This document shows positions 1 to 6,025 of a stretch of 7,297 nt of DNA, one piece after another; position 1 is the stretch's first letter; each line of letters starts with the position of its first letter. The DNA comes from Bacillota bacterium. Lineage in GTDB: Bacteria; Bacillota; Clostridia; Lachnospirales; Lachnospiraceae. The position numbers were made by a program, and so were the translations under genes. The stretch spans positions 1-7,297 of the forward strand of contig JAEYPA010000126.1 of assembly GCA_023411225.1 (NCBI GenBank). The letters are read 5' to 3'. Under the pieces are notes generated by a model. The model was not told where the DNA came from and made no database searches. It worked only from the letters and a program-made list of their open reading frames with translations.

Positions 1-2039
1 CTCCCTCCACTTACAATTTTATAGTAAGCATTAGAAGTAAAGCGATACACTAGGATATAGAAGAGAGTAAATAACAAAAAGCTCAACACGGTAGTTACTA
101 CAAATAACGGAACATTATCCAGTCCAAAAAGCAAAAGTATTTTTCTAATGCAAGGAAATGCAAATGCTAAATGTATTGCAGCCCCTATTAATGGCATAAA
201 GAATACTGTGAGCAGCTGGGAATTAATACTTTTTCTAATTTCCTTTTTGGTCATACCGACTTTTTGCATAATGGTAAACCGATCTTGATCCTCATACCCT
301 TCAGATATCTGTTTATAGTATATGATAAGAACTGCAGCGAAGATAAACACGATACTAAGAATGATTCCAAGGACAAAAAGGCTACCATATCTGGCATAAT
401 AGTCACTACGATTTTTTTCACGTCCTTCACAGGCATAACGCAGTATATGATTCTGTCCCTTACTCTCTAAGGTTTCTAATGCTTTATTACAATCCTCCCA
501 AAGAGCAATCTGAACATCACTGTCCATACTAGTATTAAATGCATAGGTCCAATTCGTACGAAGAAACGGCTCTCCACTATTGTCCTTAAGTTTTTTCAGA
601 CCATCCATTCCTTTACCAAGGTCAGACACTACAACATACATGGTAGGAGTAAGATTCCTTGCAACATTTCCATTTGCAATAAATTCTTTCAGATGTTTTT
701 TTATGTTCAGAGTAGGCCCACTCTTTATGGTTAGTGCATCCTCACTATAATCACTTGGATACATATACAATAGAGCTTCGTTGGCCTTAAGGGTTTCCTT
801 CTCTCCCATAATGCGGTTATAATCTTCCAATTTTACAAAATAGAGGTTACATACATTAGAATCGGTGTTCCTATCATATTGACTAAGATTCTTAATATCT
901 GTCTCTAGGACATTTCCTTTAAGAACTCCTGGAAAAGATAATACTGGATACTCTGCTACCTGAGTTGGTGCTACACTATATTTGTCACAAATCAGATCTA
1001 TTTGCTGCCTAATTGCTGCGACATCATCCTCCGTTAAGCCTTCCCCATTCTTCATCTCAACCTCTAGGCTAATGTCCTTCGGATATCTAGAAGAAATAGA
1101 GGCCTCTGTGCCAAAATAGAGACAAGTGGTAGAGGAGACCATCACCAAAACCATGGTGGCAAGGATACAAATAGAAGCCAGTCCAGCGCCATTACGCTTC
1201 ATTCGATATACCATTGAGGAGACTGATACAAAATGATTGGGCTTGTAATAGTACTGCTTTCTCTTCTGCAGAATTCGGCAAAACCAAACGGAGCCATAGA
1301 TAAAGGTAAACTGTGTACCAATGTTTACCAGTATGACTGCAATAAAGAACCATAATATAGCAGAGATAGGATTTTCAATGGTCAACGCAATATAATAGGC
1401 AATTGCAAGAATTACAATTCCCAGCAATCCCACAAACCAGTTGGCTTTCGGTGGTTTTTCTCCAACATTCTCACTGCGCAATAAGGTAATCGCATTGGTA
1501 CGCCACAGCTGACGTAGAGTGTTAAGAAACAACAATGCAAATATAATTAGGAATACCAAAACAGTATTCACAACAGCGCTGGTAGATATCTCTAGAGTAT
1601 AGGATACATCTCCCTTCATCGCATTAATCAAACCAAGTTCAGCTAATTTAGATGCTACAAATCCTGCTAGCAAACCTACTCCTAATGCACACCCTGTTAC
1701 AATCATAACTTCCCAGAAGAGAATCCGAGCTATATTACGCTTTCCCATTCCCAAGATGTTATATAAGCCAAACTCCTTTTTTCGTCTGCGAATTAAAAAA
1801 GAATTGGTGTAAAATAGAAAAATTGCTGCATAAAATGCAACTATATCTGATCCCAAATCCATCAAAGAGGTGGCAACATCAGCTTTCGGTACATGAGACA
1901 TGGTCTCTGAATAATGCAAAAAACTAATAATATAATGCATCATTACCATCCCTATGCAAGTAAGAATATATGGTGTATATAGTCGTTTATTCTTTCTGAT
2001 ACTTTCTAGAGCAAGCTTTGGGTAAAATCCTACTTTCAT
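1..2039 (-). CDS. bceB: BceB-like ABC transporter permease (FtsX-type), C-terminus just cut by window edge
   Basis: This is the permease of a Bce-type antimicrobial-peptide transporter, which in the family protects lipid II-cycle intermediates and also acts as the sensor for its histidine kinase. The frame is open for 679 codons from the ATG at 2039 with no stop before position 1. Ten hydrophobic segments are visible, at roughly residues 22-41, 62-84, 109-131, 152-173, 201-221, 227-249, 284-305, 552-575, 606-630 and 643-665. A soluble stretch of about 245 residues (306-550) lies between segments 7 and 8, the hallmark extracellular domain of BceB. The N-terminus (LALESIRKNKRLYTPYI) and the RRRKKEFGLYNILGMGKR loop are typical of the family. 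The last visible residues, AYYKIVSGG, resemble the usual C-terminus, so only a few codons are probably missing. The start codon overlaps the ATPase stop as ATGA, which implies translational coupling. The substrate cannot be read from sequence. Confidence 0.95.
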   Translation of the reverse strand, partial: MKVGFYPKLALESIRKNKRLYTPYILTCIGMVMMHYIISFLHYSETMSHVPKADVATSLMDLGSDIVAFYAAIFLFYTNSFLIRRRKKEFGLYNILGMGKRNIARILFWEVMIVTGCALGVGLLAGFVASKLAELGLINAMKGDVSYTLEISTSAVVNTVLVFLIIFALLFLNTLRQLWRTNAITLLRSENVGEKPPKANWFVGLLGIVILAIAYYIALTIENPISAILWFFIAVILVNIGTQFTFIYGSVWFCRILQKRKQYYYKPNHFVSVSSMVYRMKRNGAGLASICILATMVLVMVSSTTCLYFGTEASISSRYPKDISLEVEMKNGEGLTEDDVAAIRQQIDLICDKYSVAPTQVAEYPVLSFPGVLKGNVLETDIKNLSQYDRNTDSNVCNLYFVKLEDYNRIMGEKETLKANEALLYMYPSDYSEDALTIKSGPTLNIKKHLKEFIANGNVARNLTPTMYVVVSDLGKGMDGLKKLKDNSGEPFLRTNWTYAFNTSMDSDVQIALWEDCNKALETLESKGQNHILRYACEGREKNRSDYYARYGSLFVLGIILSIVFIFAAVLIIYYKQISEGYEDQDRFTIMQKVGMTKKEIRKSINSQLLTVFFMPLIGAAIHLAFAFPCIRKILLLFGLDNVPLFVVTTVLSFLLFTLFYILVYRFTSNAYYKIVSGG

Positions 2040-2800
2040 GCCTGATCACCGCCTGTCGCAATCAAAGTCAAAGTGTCCGATACCTTTTGATACATTTGCT
2101 CATTGGTACAATTGCCACGGTATAACTGATGAAATACCTCTCCATCCTTGATAAAAAGCACCCTTCCCGCATGGCTGGCTGCTTTAATGGAATGAGTCAC
2201 CATAATGATTGTCTGACCACTGGCATTGATCTCACCAAATAGGCGAAGCAACTCATCTGTTGCCTTAGAATCTAACGCTCCAGTAGGCTCATCTGCTAGA
2301 ATCAGCCTAGGATTGGTGATTAAGGCTCTGGCTACTGCTGCCCGCTGCTTCTGTCCTCCAGATACCTCATAGGGATATTTCTTTAATAATTCAGTAATAT
2401 GAAGCTTTGCAGCAATTGGCTGTAAGCGGGAATGCATTTTTTCATAAGATACCCCTGCCAGAACCAGTGGAAGATAAATGTTGTCCTCTAAGCTAAAGGT
2501 ATCTAACAAATTAAAGTCCTGGAATACAAATCCCAAGTTGTCACGCCGAAAAGTAGCCATTGCTGACTCCTTAATCTTTGCCAGATCATTGCCATCTAAC
2601 AGTATCGTTCCGTTGGTAGGTTTATCAAGAGCCGCCAGTATATTTAACAGAGTTGTCTTTCCTGAGCCTGACTCTCCCATAACCACAACATATTCCCCTT
2701 GCTCCACACTAAAATTAACATTTCTAAGAGCTTCCACTTTATTTCCACCAAATCGGGTGGAATATATTTTTTTTAGGCCATTAACTTCCAAAATGCTCAT
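2036..2800 (-). CDS. bceA: BceA-like ABC transporter ATP-binding protein
   Basis: This 254-residue cytoplasmic ATPase powers the adjacent BceB-like permease. All ABC motifs are intact: Walker A GESGSGKTT (residues 42-50), Q-loop Q94 in FVFQDFNLL, signature VSGGQ (146-150), Walker B LILADE (166-171), D-loop GALD and H-loop H203 in MVTHS. Its length and sequence fit the MacB/LolD/BceA group. I chose the ATG at 2800 (MSILEV) because a strong GGAGG sits 8 nt upstream (2809-2813). A longer frame from an ATG at 2815 would add five residues, but that ATG overlaps the Shine-Dalgarno itself and has only a weak purine run before it. The stop overlaps the permease start by 4 nt. The upstream 130 bp carry a BceR-like box and an extended -10, so peptide-inducible expression is likely. 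Which peptides it handles is not known. Confidence 0.95.
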   Translation of the reverse strand: MSILEVNGLKKIYSTRFGGNKVEALRNVNFSVEQGEYVVVMGESGSGKTTLLNILAALDKPTNGTILLDGNDLAKIKESAMATFRRDNLGFVFQDFNLLDTFSLEDNIYLPLVLAGVSYEKMHSRLQPIAAKLHITELLKKYPYEVSGGQKQRAAVARALITNPRLILADEPTGALDSKATDELLRLFGEINASGQTIIMVTHSIKAASHAGRVLFIKDGEVFHQLYRGNCTNEQMYQKVSDTLTLIATGGDQA

Positions 2801-2808
2801 CTTTGTTT

Positions 2809-2813
2809 CCTCC
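2809..2813 (-). promoter_or_regulatory. Shine-Dalgarno that fixes the bceA-like start
   Basis: A GGAGG lies 8 nt before the ATG at 2800. It overlaps the alternative upstream ATG (2813-2815), so it can serve only the downstream start. This supports the 254-residue protein over a 259-residue version. Confidence 0.8.
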
Positions 2814-2832
2814 ATTTCTTTCTTTCGTGGTT

Positions 2833-2841
2833 ATTGTATCA
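2833..2841 (-). promoter_or_regulatory. Extended -10 promoter of the bceAB-like genes
   Basis: On the minus strand TG-A-TACAAT forms an extended -10 element (TGnTAnAAT type), about 30 nt upstream of the ATPase start. No convincing -35 hexamer occurs 16-18 nt upstream, where the sequence reads GGCGTT or similar. An extended -10 with a poor -35, preceded by palindromes, fits an activator-dependent promoter. The predicted start of transcription is near 2826. Inferred from sequence only. Confidence 0.6.
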
Positions 2842-2846
2842 AAAAG

Positions 2847-2883
2847 GGGAAATGTAACGCCATCGAATCGCCTTACATTTCCC
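2847..2883. repeat. 11-bp perfect inverted repeat upstream of bceA-like gene (operator or terminator)
   Basis: GGGAAATGTAA (2847-2857) and TTACATTTCCC (2873-2883) are perfect inverted repeats separated by 15 nt. They include the same TGTAA/TTACA half-sites as the BceR-like box next to them, but in the opposite order. On the minus strand the second arm is followed by CTTTTT, so the repeat could also act as a weak intrinsic terminator or attenuator after the hydrolase gene at 2933-3517. Its centre lies around -39 relative to the predicted start of transcription, over the missing -35. Both readings remain open. Confidence 0.65.
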
Positions 2884-2891
2884 GCCTCACT

Positions 2892-2909
2892 TCTTACACT
2901 TTTGTAAGA
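2892..2909. promoter_or_regulatory. BceR-type operator box (TTACA-N4-TGTAA)
   Basis: TCTTACA (2892-2898) and TGTAAGA (2903-2909) form a perfect palindrome with 7-bp arms and a 4-nt centre. The core matches exactly the TNACA-N4-TGTAA pattern known for BceR-like regulators of Bacillus subtilis. It sits about 75 bp upstream of the predicted start of transcription of the ATPase-permease genes. Binding by the regulator at 4572-5243 is an inference from the motif and the gene context. Confidence 0.75.
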
Positions 2910-2932
2910 TTGGAGTAGATTTCCTTAACTCC

Positions 2933-3517
2933 TTATATATCTTTATAGCAAGTTCCTGATAAAAACCGAACCATCAGGTTCTCTGCATCTTTAGCACATT
3001 GTCTATCATAGTTAGGTGAAAAACAATCCATAAAACCATGCTTGGCTGGAAAAACATGTGTCTCTAAATCTGCTTTCTCTTGTAGTTGTTCAACTACTGT
3101 ATGAACATCAAAAGCATCTTCTTGTGAAAAAAGTAAGAGTGTCGGACAATTTGGATTCATTTGTGTATAATCTCTGATTCGTGAACCATAATATCCTACT
3201 ATTGCATCGCAAGGGGTATTTTCACAACATTTCCACGCAAGCGTTGCACCTACACTAAAACCAATCAAGAAAACTTTTTCATAACTTTCTTTCAGTTGAG
3301 TAACAGTAGCGGATATTGCCTCTGATCTAGAAAATCCACCTGTTCTCATGAAATACTCATATGCTTTTTGAGCTTCCTCATAATGAAATGGCTGTCTGTC
3401 AATTAAGTTCGGACAAAAAACATCATATCCCTTATCCCTATAATTTTCACAAATCTCTTCTATAAATGTATTCATTCCATAAATCTCATGAAGAAGTATG
3501 ATAGCATTTTTACTCAT
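2933..3517 (-). CDS. Dienelactone hydrolase family protein (serine-nucleophile alpha/beta-hydrolase)
   Basis: This 194-residue cytoplasmic alpha/beta-hydrolase has no signal peptide. Visible motifs are LLHEIYG near the N-terminus (residues 8-14, the DLH-type HExxG strand), the nucleophile elbow GFSVG with Ser88, a likely acid at Asp134 (FSQEDAF) and the catalytic His160 in KHGFMD. Classical dienelactone hydrolases use Cys as nucleophile. This one has Ser, as in many small DLH-family proteins, so a carboxylesterase or thioesterase activity on an unknown substrate is more likely than dienelactone cleavage. It is somewhat shorter than typical DLH proteins. The start is supported by AGGGG 5 nt upstream. 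The gene lies 46 bp downstream of the kinase gene on the same strand, without a clear promoter, and directly before the bceAB operator region. It is therefore probably read with the two-component genes. A link to peptide resistance is not shown. Confidence 0.85.
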   Translation of the reverse strand: MSKNAIILLHEIYGMNTFIEEICENYRDKGYDVFCPNLIDRQPFHYEEAQKAYEYFMRTGGFSRSEAISATVTQLKESYEKVFLIGFSVGATLAWKCCENTPCDAIVGYYGSRIRDYTQMNPNCPTLLLFSQEDAFDVHTVVEQLQEKADLETHVFPAKHGFMDCFSPNYDRQCAKDAENLMVRFLSGTCYKDI

Positions 3518-3563
3518 TTTTGCCCCTATCGTCTTTTAATTTAACTATAATTGTTGTAAAAAG

Positions 3564-4553
3564 TCACTCTTTGCTTAAGTGATATTGGTTTAAATCTATC
3601 TGCACTATGGTACCCTGACCAAGTGAAGAAGTGGCTGTTATGGTATGCTCCAGTTTCCTGCAAATAGTCTTACAAAGGTATAAGCCAAGTCCTGTAGCTT
3701 TTTTATCACAGCGCCCATTATATCCGGTATATCCCTTGTCAAAGATACGTGGCAGATCCTCCGCAGCGATTCCAATTCCAGTATCCTTTATACAAAGAAT
3801 ATGAGACTCCTTTAAGTAAATGCTGATACAGCCCTGTCTGGTATACTTAAGTGCATTGCTAAGTAACTGTTCCAAGACAAAGGAAAACCATTTCTCATCC
3901 GTAACCACAACAATAGCTGTTGGTTTATAGTCTAAACGAATCTTTCTTTCAATAAATTCGCCAGAATACTTCTTGACAGCCTGTCGGATCATAGCATCTA
4001 ATTCATATTCCTTAATGAGAAAATCATTAGTTACCGAACCCAGCCGCAAAAATGCAAGAACCATTTCCACATACTGCTCGATACGAAATAGCTCTACCAT
4101 TAATTTTCTAGAGAACTCCGTGTCTTCATTCTGCAAAGTAAGTCGCATGGAAGCAATCGGTGTCTTAATCTGGTGTACCCAAACTGTATAATAATCGATC
4201 ATATCGGTATATCGATTATTCATCATAGTCTCAAGATGAGCCTTTTCCTCCAAAAGAAGGTGGATAATCTCCTGATAATCCGCATCCTCAATTCCCACCG
4301 CTGTAGGGAATCGATTAATCATAGTCGCTGTCACTTTATGTAGCTCCTGAAGTTCATTATGTCTGCGACGTATATGCATATATCCTTGGATGATATAGCC
4401 CACTCCAACAATTACGCAAAGACCAGCTGGATAGAGAACTGCTTCCAAAGGAAGATGATACAGAAGGAATGTGATGGCGAAGATGATTCCAAAGGTCAAG
4501 TAAAGAAGGATTCCCTTCCTTATCTGACTTAGATATAAAAGAAATAATTTCAT
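3564..4553 (-). CDS. bceS: BceS-like intramembrane-sensing histidine kinase
   Basis: This 329-residue membrane histidine kinase is the partner of the BceR-like regulator. Two N-terminal membrane segments (about residues 14-32 and 41-58) are joined by a loop of only a few residues, the layout of intramembrane-sensing kinases that have no ligand domain and depend on the BceAB transporter for sensing. A dimerisation and phosphoacceptor region follows, with WVHQIKTPIAS and His127 as the predicted phosphorylation site. The HATPase domain has the N box EQLLSNALKYT (Asn233), G1 DTGIGI (257-262), F box FDKGYTG and G2 ATGLGLYL (286-293). The WVHQIKTP sequence is characteristic of BceS-like kinases. 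The gene starts 18 bp after the regulator stop, with AAAGGG as ribosome binding site, and forms one operon with it. All catalytic motifs look intact. Confidence 0.94.
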   Translation of the reverse strand: MKLFLLYLSQIRKGILLYLTFGIIFAITFLLYHLPLEAVLYPAGLCVIVGVGYIIQGYMHIRRRHNELQELHKVTATMINRFPTAVGIEDADYQEIIHLLLEEKAHLETMMNNRYTDMIDYYTVWVHQIKTPIASMRLTLQNEDTEFSRKLMVELFRIEQYVEMVLAFLRLGSVTNDFLIKEYELDAMIRQAVKKYSGEFIERKIRLDYKPTAIVVVTDEKWFSFVLEQLLSNALKYTRQGCISIYLKESHILCIKDTGIGIAAEDLPRIFDKGYTGYNGRCDKKATGLGLYLCKTICRKLEHTITATSSLGQGTIVQIDLNQYHLSKE

Positions 4554-4571
4554 CCCAACACCCTTTCTACT

Positions 4572-5243
4572 TTACTCAATGAGATAGCCAACTCCAAATT
4601 TTGTCGTAATAAATCCATTCAGCCCCACGATATCTAGCTTCTTTCTCAGACGATTAATATTAACTGTTAAGGTGTTCTCATCCACAAAGGAATCGGTTTC
4701 CCATAGCCGCTCCATTAGCTTCTCACGGCTGACTACCTGCCCCTTATTCTCCAGCAAGCTAAGGAGAATACGATATTCATTTTTGGTCAGATCAATTGTC
4801 TGATTCTGATAGGTCAATGCATTCTTTCCTGTATCTAAGAATGCTCCTCGATGGGTAAGAATCGGCATATCAGGTGCAAAATCATAGGTCCGGCGAAGCA
4901 TTGCCTGCACCTTTGCCATCAACACACTTTGGTCAAAGGGCTTTGGAATAAAATCGTCCCCGCCCATATTCATTGCCATGACAATATTCATATTATCTGA
5001 GGCTGAAGAAATAAAAATAATTGGTACCTTGGATATTTTACGAATCTCACTACACCAATAGTAACCGTTGAAAAATGGCAGAGAGATATCCAGTAAAATT
5101 AAGTGGGGCTGATACGCAGTAAATTCTTCCATGACACCTCGAAAGTCTTCCACACATCTTACTTCTAGTCCCCATTTACCCGCTTGCTCTGCCAGTGCCT
5201 CTGCAATACCCCTGTCATCTTCTATAATAAGTAAACGATACAT
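4572..5243 (-). CDS. bceR: BceR-like response regulator (OmpR/PhoB family)
   Basis: This 223-residue transcription factor has a receiver domain (about residues 1-118) and an OmpR-type winged helix (about 128-223). Receiver residues are in place: the acidic pair Asp9-Asp10 (or Glu8-Asp9), phospho-acceptor Asp52 in LLDISLP, Ser79/Ser80 in FISSASDNMN, and Lys101 in PKPF. The segment FISSASDNMNIVMAMNMGGDDF is the one shared by BceR-like regulators. The DNA-binding part shows LTKNEYRIL, a recognition region TLTVNINRLRKKL and the C-terminal wing KFGVGYLIE. It is expected to be phosphorylated by the downstream kinase and to activate the ATPase-permease genes through the box at 2892-2909. AGGTG precedes the start by a short spacer, and a promoter lies at 5303-5331. 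Confidence 0.94.
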   Translation of the reverse strand: MYRLLIIEDDRGIAEALAEQAGKWGLEVRCVEDFRGVMEEFTAYQPHLILLDISLPFFNGYYWCSEIRKISKVPIIFISSASDNMNIVMAMNMGGDDFIPKPFDQSVLMAKVQAMLRRTYDFAPDMPILTHRGAFLDTGKNALTYQNQTIDLTKNEYRILLSLLENKGQVVSREKLMERLWETDSFVDENTLTVNINRLRKKLDIVGLNGFITTKFGVGYLIE

Positions 5244-5302
5244 TCTTTCACCTAAATTCTATAAACTAATATTTCTACAGTAACAACACATCTCTTAGTT
5301 TA

Positions 5303-5331
5303 ATTCTATCTCAAACTAACAAAATAGTCGA
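5303..5331 (-). promoter_or_regulatory. Promoter of the two-component operon
   Basis: TAGAAT (5303-5308) is a good -10, with TCGACT (5326-5331, four of six matches to TTGACA) as -35 and a 17-nt spacer. Predicted transcription starts near 5296, leaving a leader of about 50 nt before the regulator ATG at 5243. Sequence-based prediction only. Confidence 0.55.
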
Positions 5332-5338
5332 TTTTTTT

Positions 5339-5358
5339 ATGTAATCTTCCTCTTACAT
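5339..5358. repeat. Inverted repeat ATGTAA-N8-TTACAT upstream of the regulator promoter
   Basis: ATGTAA (5339-5344) and TTACAT (5353-5358) form a perfect 6-bp inverted repeat with an 8-nt centre, directly upstream of the -35 at 5326-5331. The half-sites are the same as in the BceR-like box at 2892-2909, although the spacing and order differ. It could be an autoregulatory site. It overlaps the stop codon of the small exported protein and is followed on the minus strand by a run of T-poor A residues, so it is not a good terminator. Confidence 0.45.
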
Positions 5359-5826
5359 CATTCCTTTTGTAATTATCATCTTAATTAATGTATTACTTTT
5401 ATCATAGCTAAAATGGAATGTTAGGAAACTTTCCGGTTCACAAAAAAAGCAACCTAGCTCATACTGTGTGCCATTGCCATCTGGATTAGAATAGAAGAAT
5501 TCATCTATAACATGCTCTCTTGAATCTCCAATATGAAGATGATATCCATTTATGGCTATTCCTGATCCTTTTTCCCTATACTCTAATGCCCTTTTGCCAT
5601 CCATATCTTCCATTAGTTGATCTGGGAAACGCATACACTCTAAGGAATGTCCCGGATACTCATCTATCCTATATTCGAGTACTTTTATAGGATTAGGGAA
5701 CCCAAGTTTAACCCAGTATCTCAAAGAAACTCCTTGAGCCAGCACAGGCACAATATCAAGTATAGCAAAAGAGGCTATTATTATTAGCCATATTATAATT
5801 CTTTTTCTTATCATCCTTAGCTTCAT
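5353..5826 (-). CDS. Small exported or membrane-anchored protein of unknown function
   Basis: I do not recognise a named family. The 157-residue product starts with a basic stretch (KLRMIRKR) followed by a hydrophobic segment (about residues 9-29) ending in VPVLA-Q, a plausible signal peptidase I site after Ala30. There is no lipobox cysteine. The rest is soluble. Residues 90-155 (IAINGYHLHIGDSREHVIDEFF, then a beta-rich tail rich in F and I) loosely recall small SmpA/BLIP-like repeat folds, where GxSxxxV leads a helix before a sheet. That is a weak pattern guess. Two cysteines lie close together at 126 and 129. It has its own promoter at 5865-5873, and a 7-G run occupies the ribosome-binding region. 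It sits 109 bp upstream of the regulator on the same strand, so an accessory role in envelope-stress sensing is possible but unproven. Confidence 0.75.
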   Translation of the reverse strand: MKLRMIRKRIIIWLIIIASFAILDIVPVLAQGVSLRYWVKLGFPNPIKVLEYRIDEYPGHSLECMRFPDQLMEDMDGKRALEYREKGSGIAINGYHLHIGDSREHVIDEFFYSNPDGNGTQYELGCFFCEPESFLTFHFSYDKSNTLIKMIITKGMM

Positions 5827-5833
5827 ACTTACT

Positions 5834-5840
5834 TCCCCCC
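5834..5840 (-). promoter_or_regulatory. Ribosome-binding region with a 7-G homopolymer
   Basis: Upstream of the ATG at 5826 the minus strand reads GGGGGGG followed by AAGTAAGT. No standard AGGAGG is present, so the G-run probably provides the pairing to 16S rRNA. Its length sets the effective spacing to the start codon, and homopolymers of this kind can slip in replication. Confidence 0.5.
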
Positions 5841-5864
5841 CAAATCATTGTTTTATCAGCAATT

Positions 5865-5873
5865 ATTATACCA
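5865..5873 (-). promoter_or_regulatory. Extended -10 promoter of the small exported protein gene
   Basis: TG-G-TATAAT on the minus strand is a perfect extended -10 element, with predicted transcription start near 5858 and a leader of about 30 nt. The -35 position holds no good match (TTACTT or similar). The gene is therefore likely transcribed separately from the hydrolase gene upstream of it. Confidence 0.65.
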
Positions 5874-5890
5874 ATTTTTTCTTTTAAAAG

Positions 5891-5909
5891 TAAGATATTT
5901 ATTATCTTA
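5891..5909. repeat. AT-only inverted repeat TAAGATA-N5-TATCTTA
   Basis: The 7-bp arms (5891-5897 and 5903-5909) flank TTTAT, about 40 bp upstream of the predicted start of the small exported protein transcript. A perfect CTTTTAAAAG palindrome adjoins it at 5881-5890. It may be an operator. AT-only repeats also arise by chance in such DNA. Confidence 0.35.
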
Positions 5910-5916
5910 ATCAATT

Positions 5917-5982
5917 AAAAAACCCACTCCCCTTATCTCTATTGCGCCGAATCCGACATAATACAGACAATGAGAGTGAGTT
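5917..5982 (-). terminator. Intrinsic terminator of the HSL-type hydrolase gene
   Basis: On the minus strand AACTCACTC (5974-5982) pairs with GAGTGGGTT (5921-5929), with one G-U wobble, and is followed by a run of six T. Inside the loop TCATTG and CAATAGA can extend the stem around a bulged A, giving a long branched hairpin. It lies about 45 nt after the hydrolase stop codon and separates that gene from the small exported protein gene, which has its own promoter. Confidence 0.6.
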
Positions 5983-6025
5983 CCAGAACTCCTTACATAG
6001 TAAGTCCTTTTGCAGCTTAGTTTAT

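Noticed and set aside
251..470. Short open frames of 61 and 68 codons on both strands near the left end
   Set aside because: They lie within the permease gene, which is continuously open through this region in another frame.
2801..2815. Longer ATPase start at 2815
   Set aside because: The ATG overlaps the strong GGAGG that serves the ATG at 2800, and has no good site of its own.
2478..2918. 146-codon open frame on the plus strand opposite the ATPase gene
   Set aside because: It is antisense to a gene with complete ABC motifs, has no recognisable domain and no good ribosome binding site, so it is a shadow frame.
3518..3563. Separate promoter for the DLH-family gene
   Set aside because: TTTACA and AT-rich stretches are present on the minus strand, but no -10 with acceptable spacing was found; co-transcription with the kinase gene is simpler.
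3973..4191. 72-codon plus-strand frame opposite the kinase gene
   Set aside because: Antisense to the conserved phosphoacceptor region of the kinase; no independent coding signal.
5987..6007. CTTAC-ATA-GTAAG palindrome after the HSL-type hydrolase stop as a BceR-like box
   Set aside because: The half-site spacing is 3 nt and the second half lacks TGTAA, and it lies in a 3' untranslated region with no downstream promoter close by.
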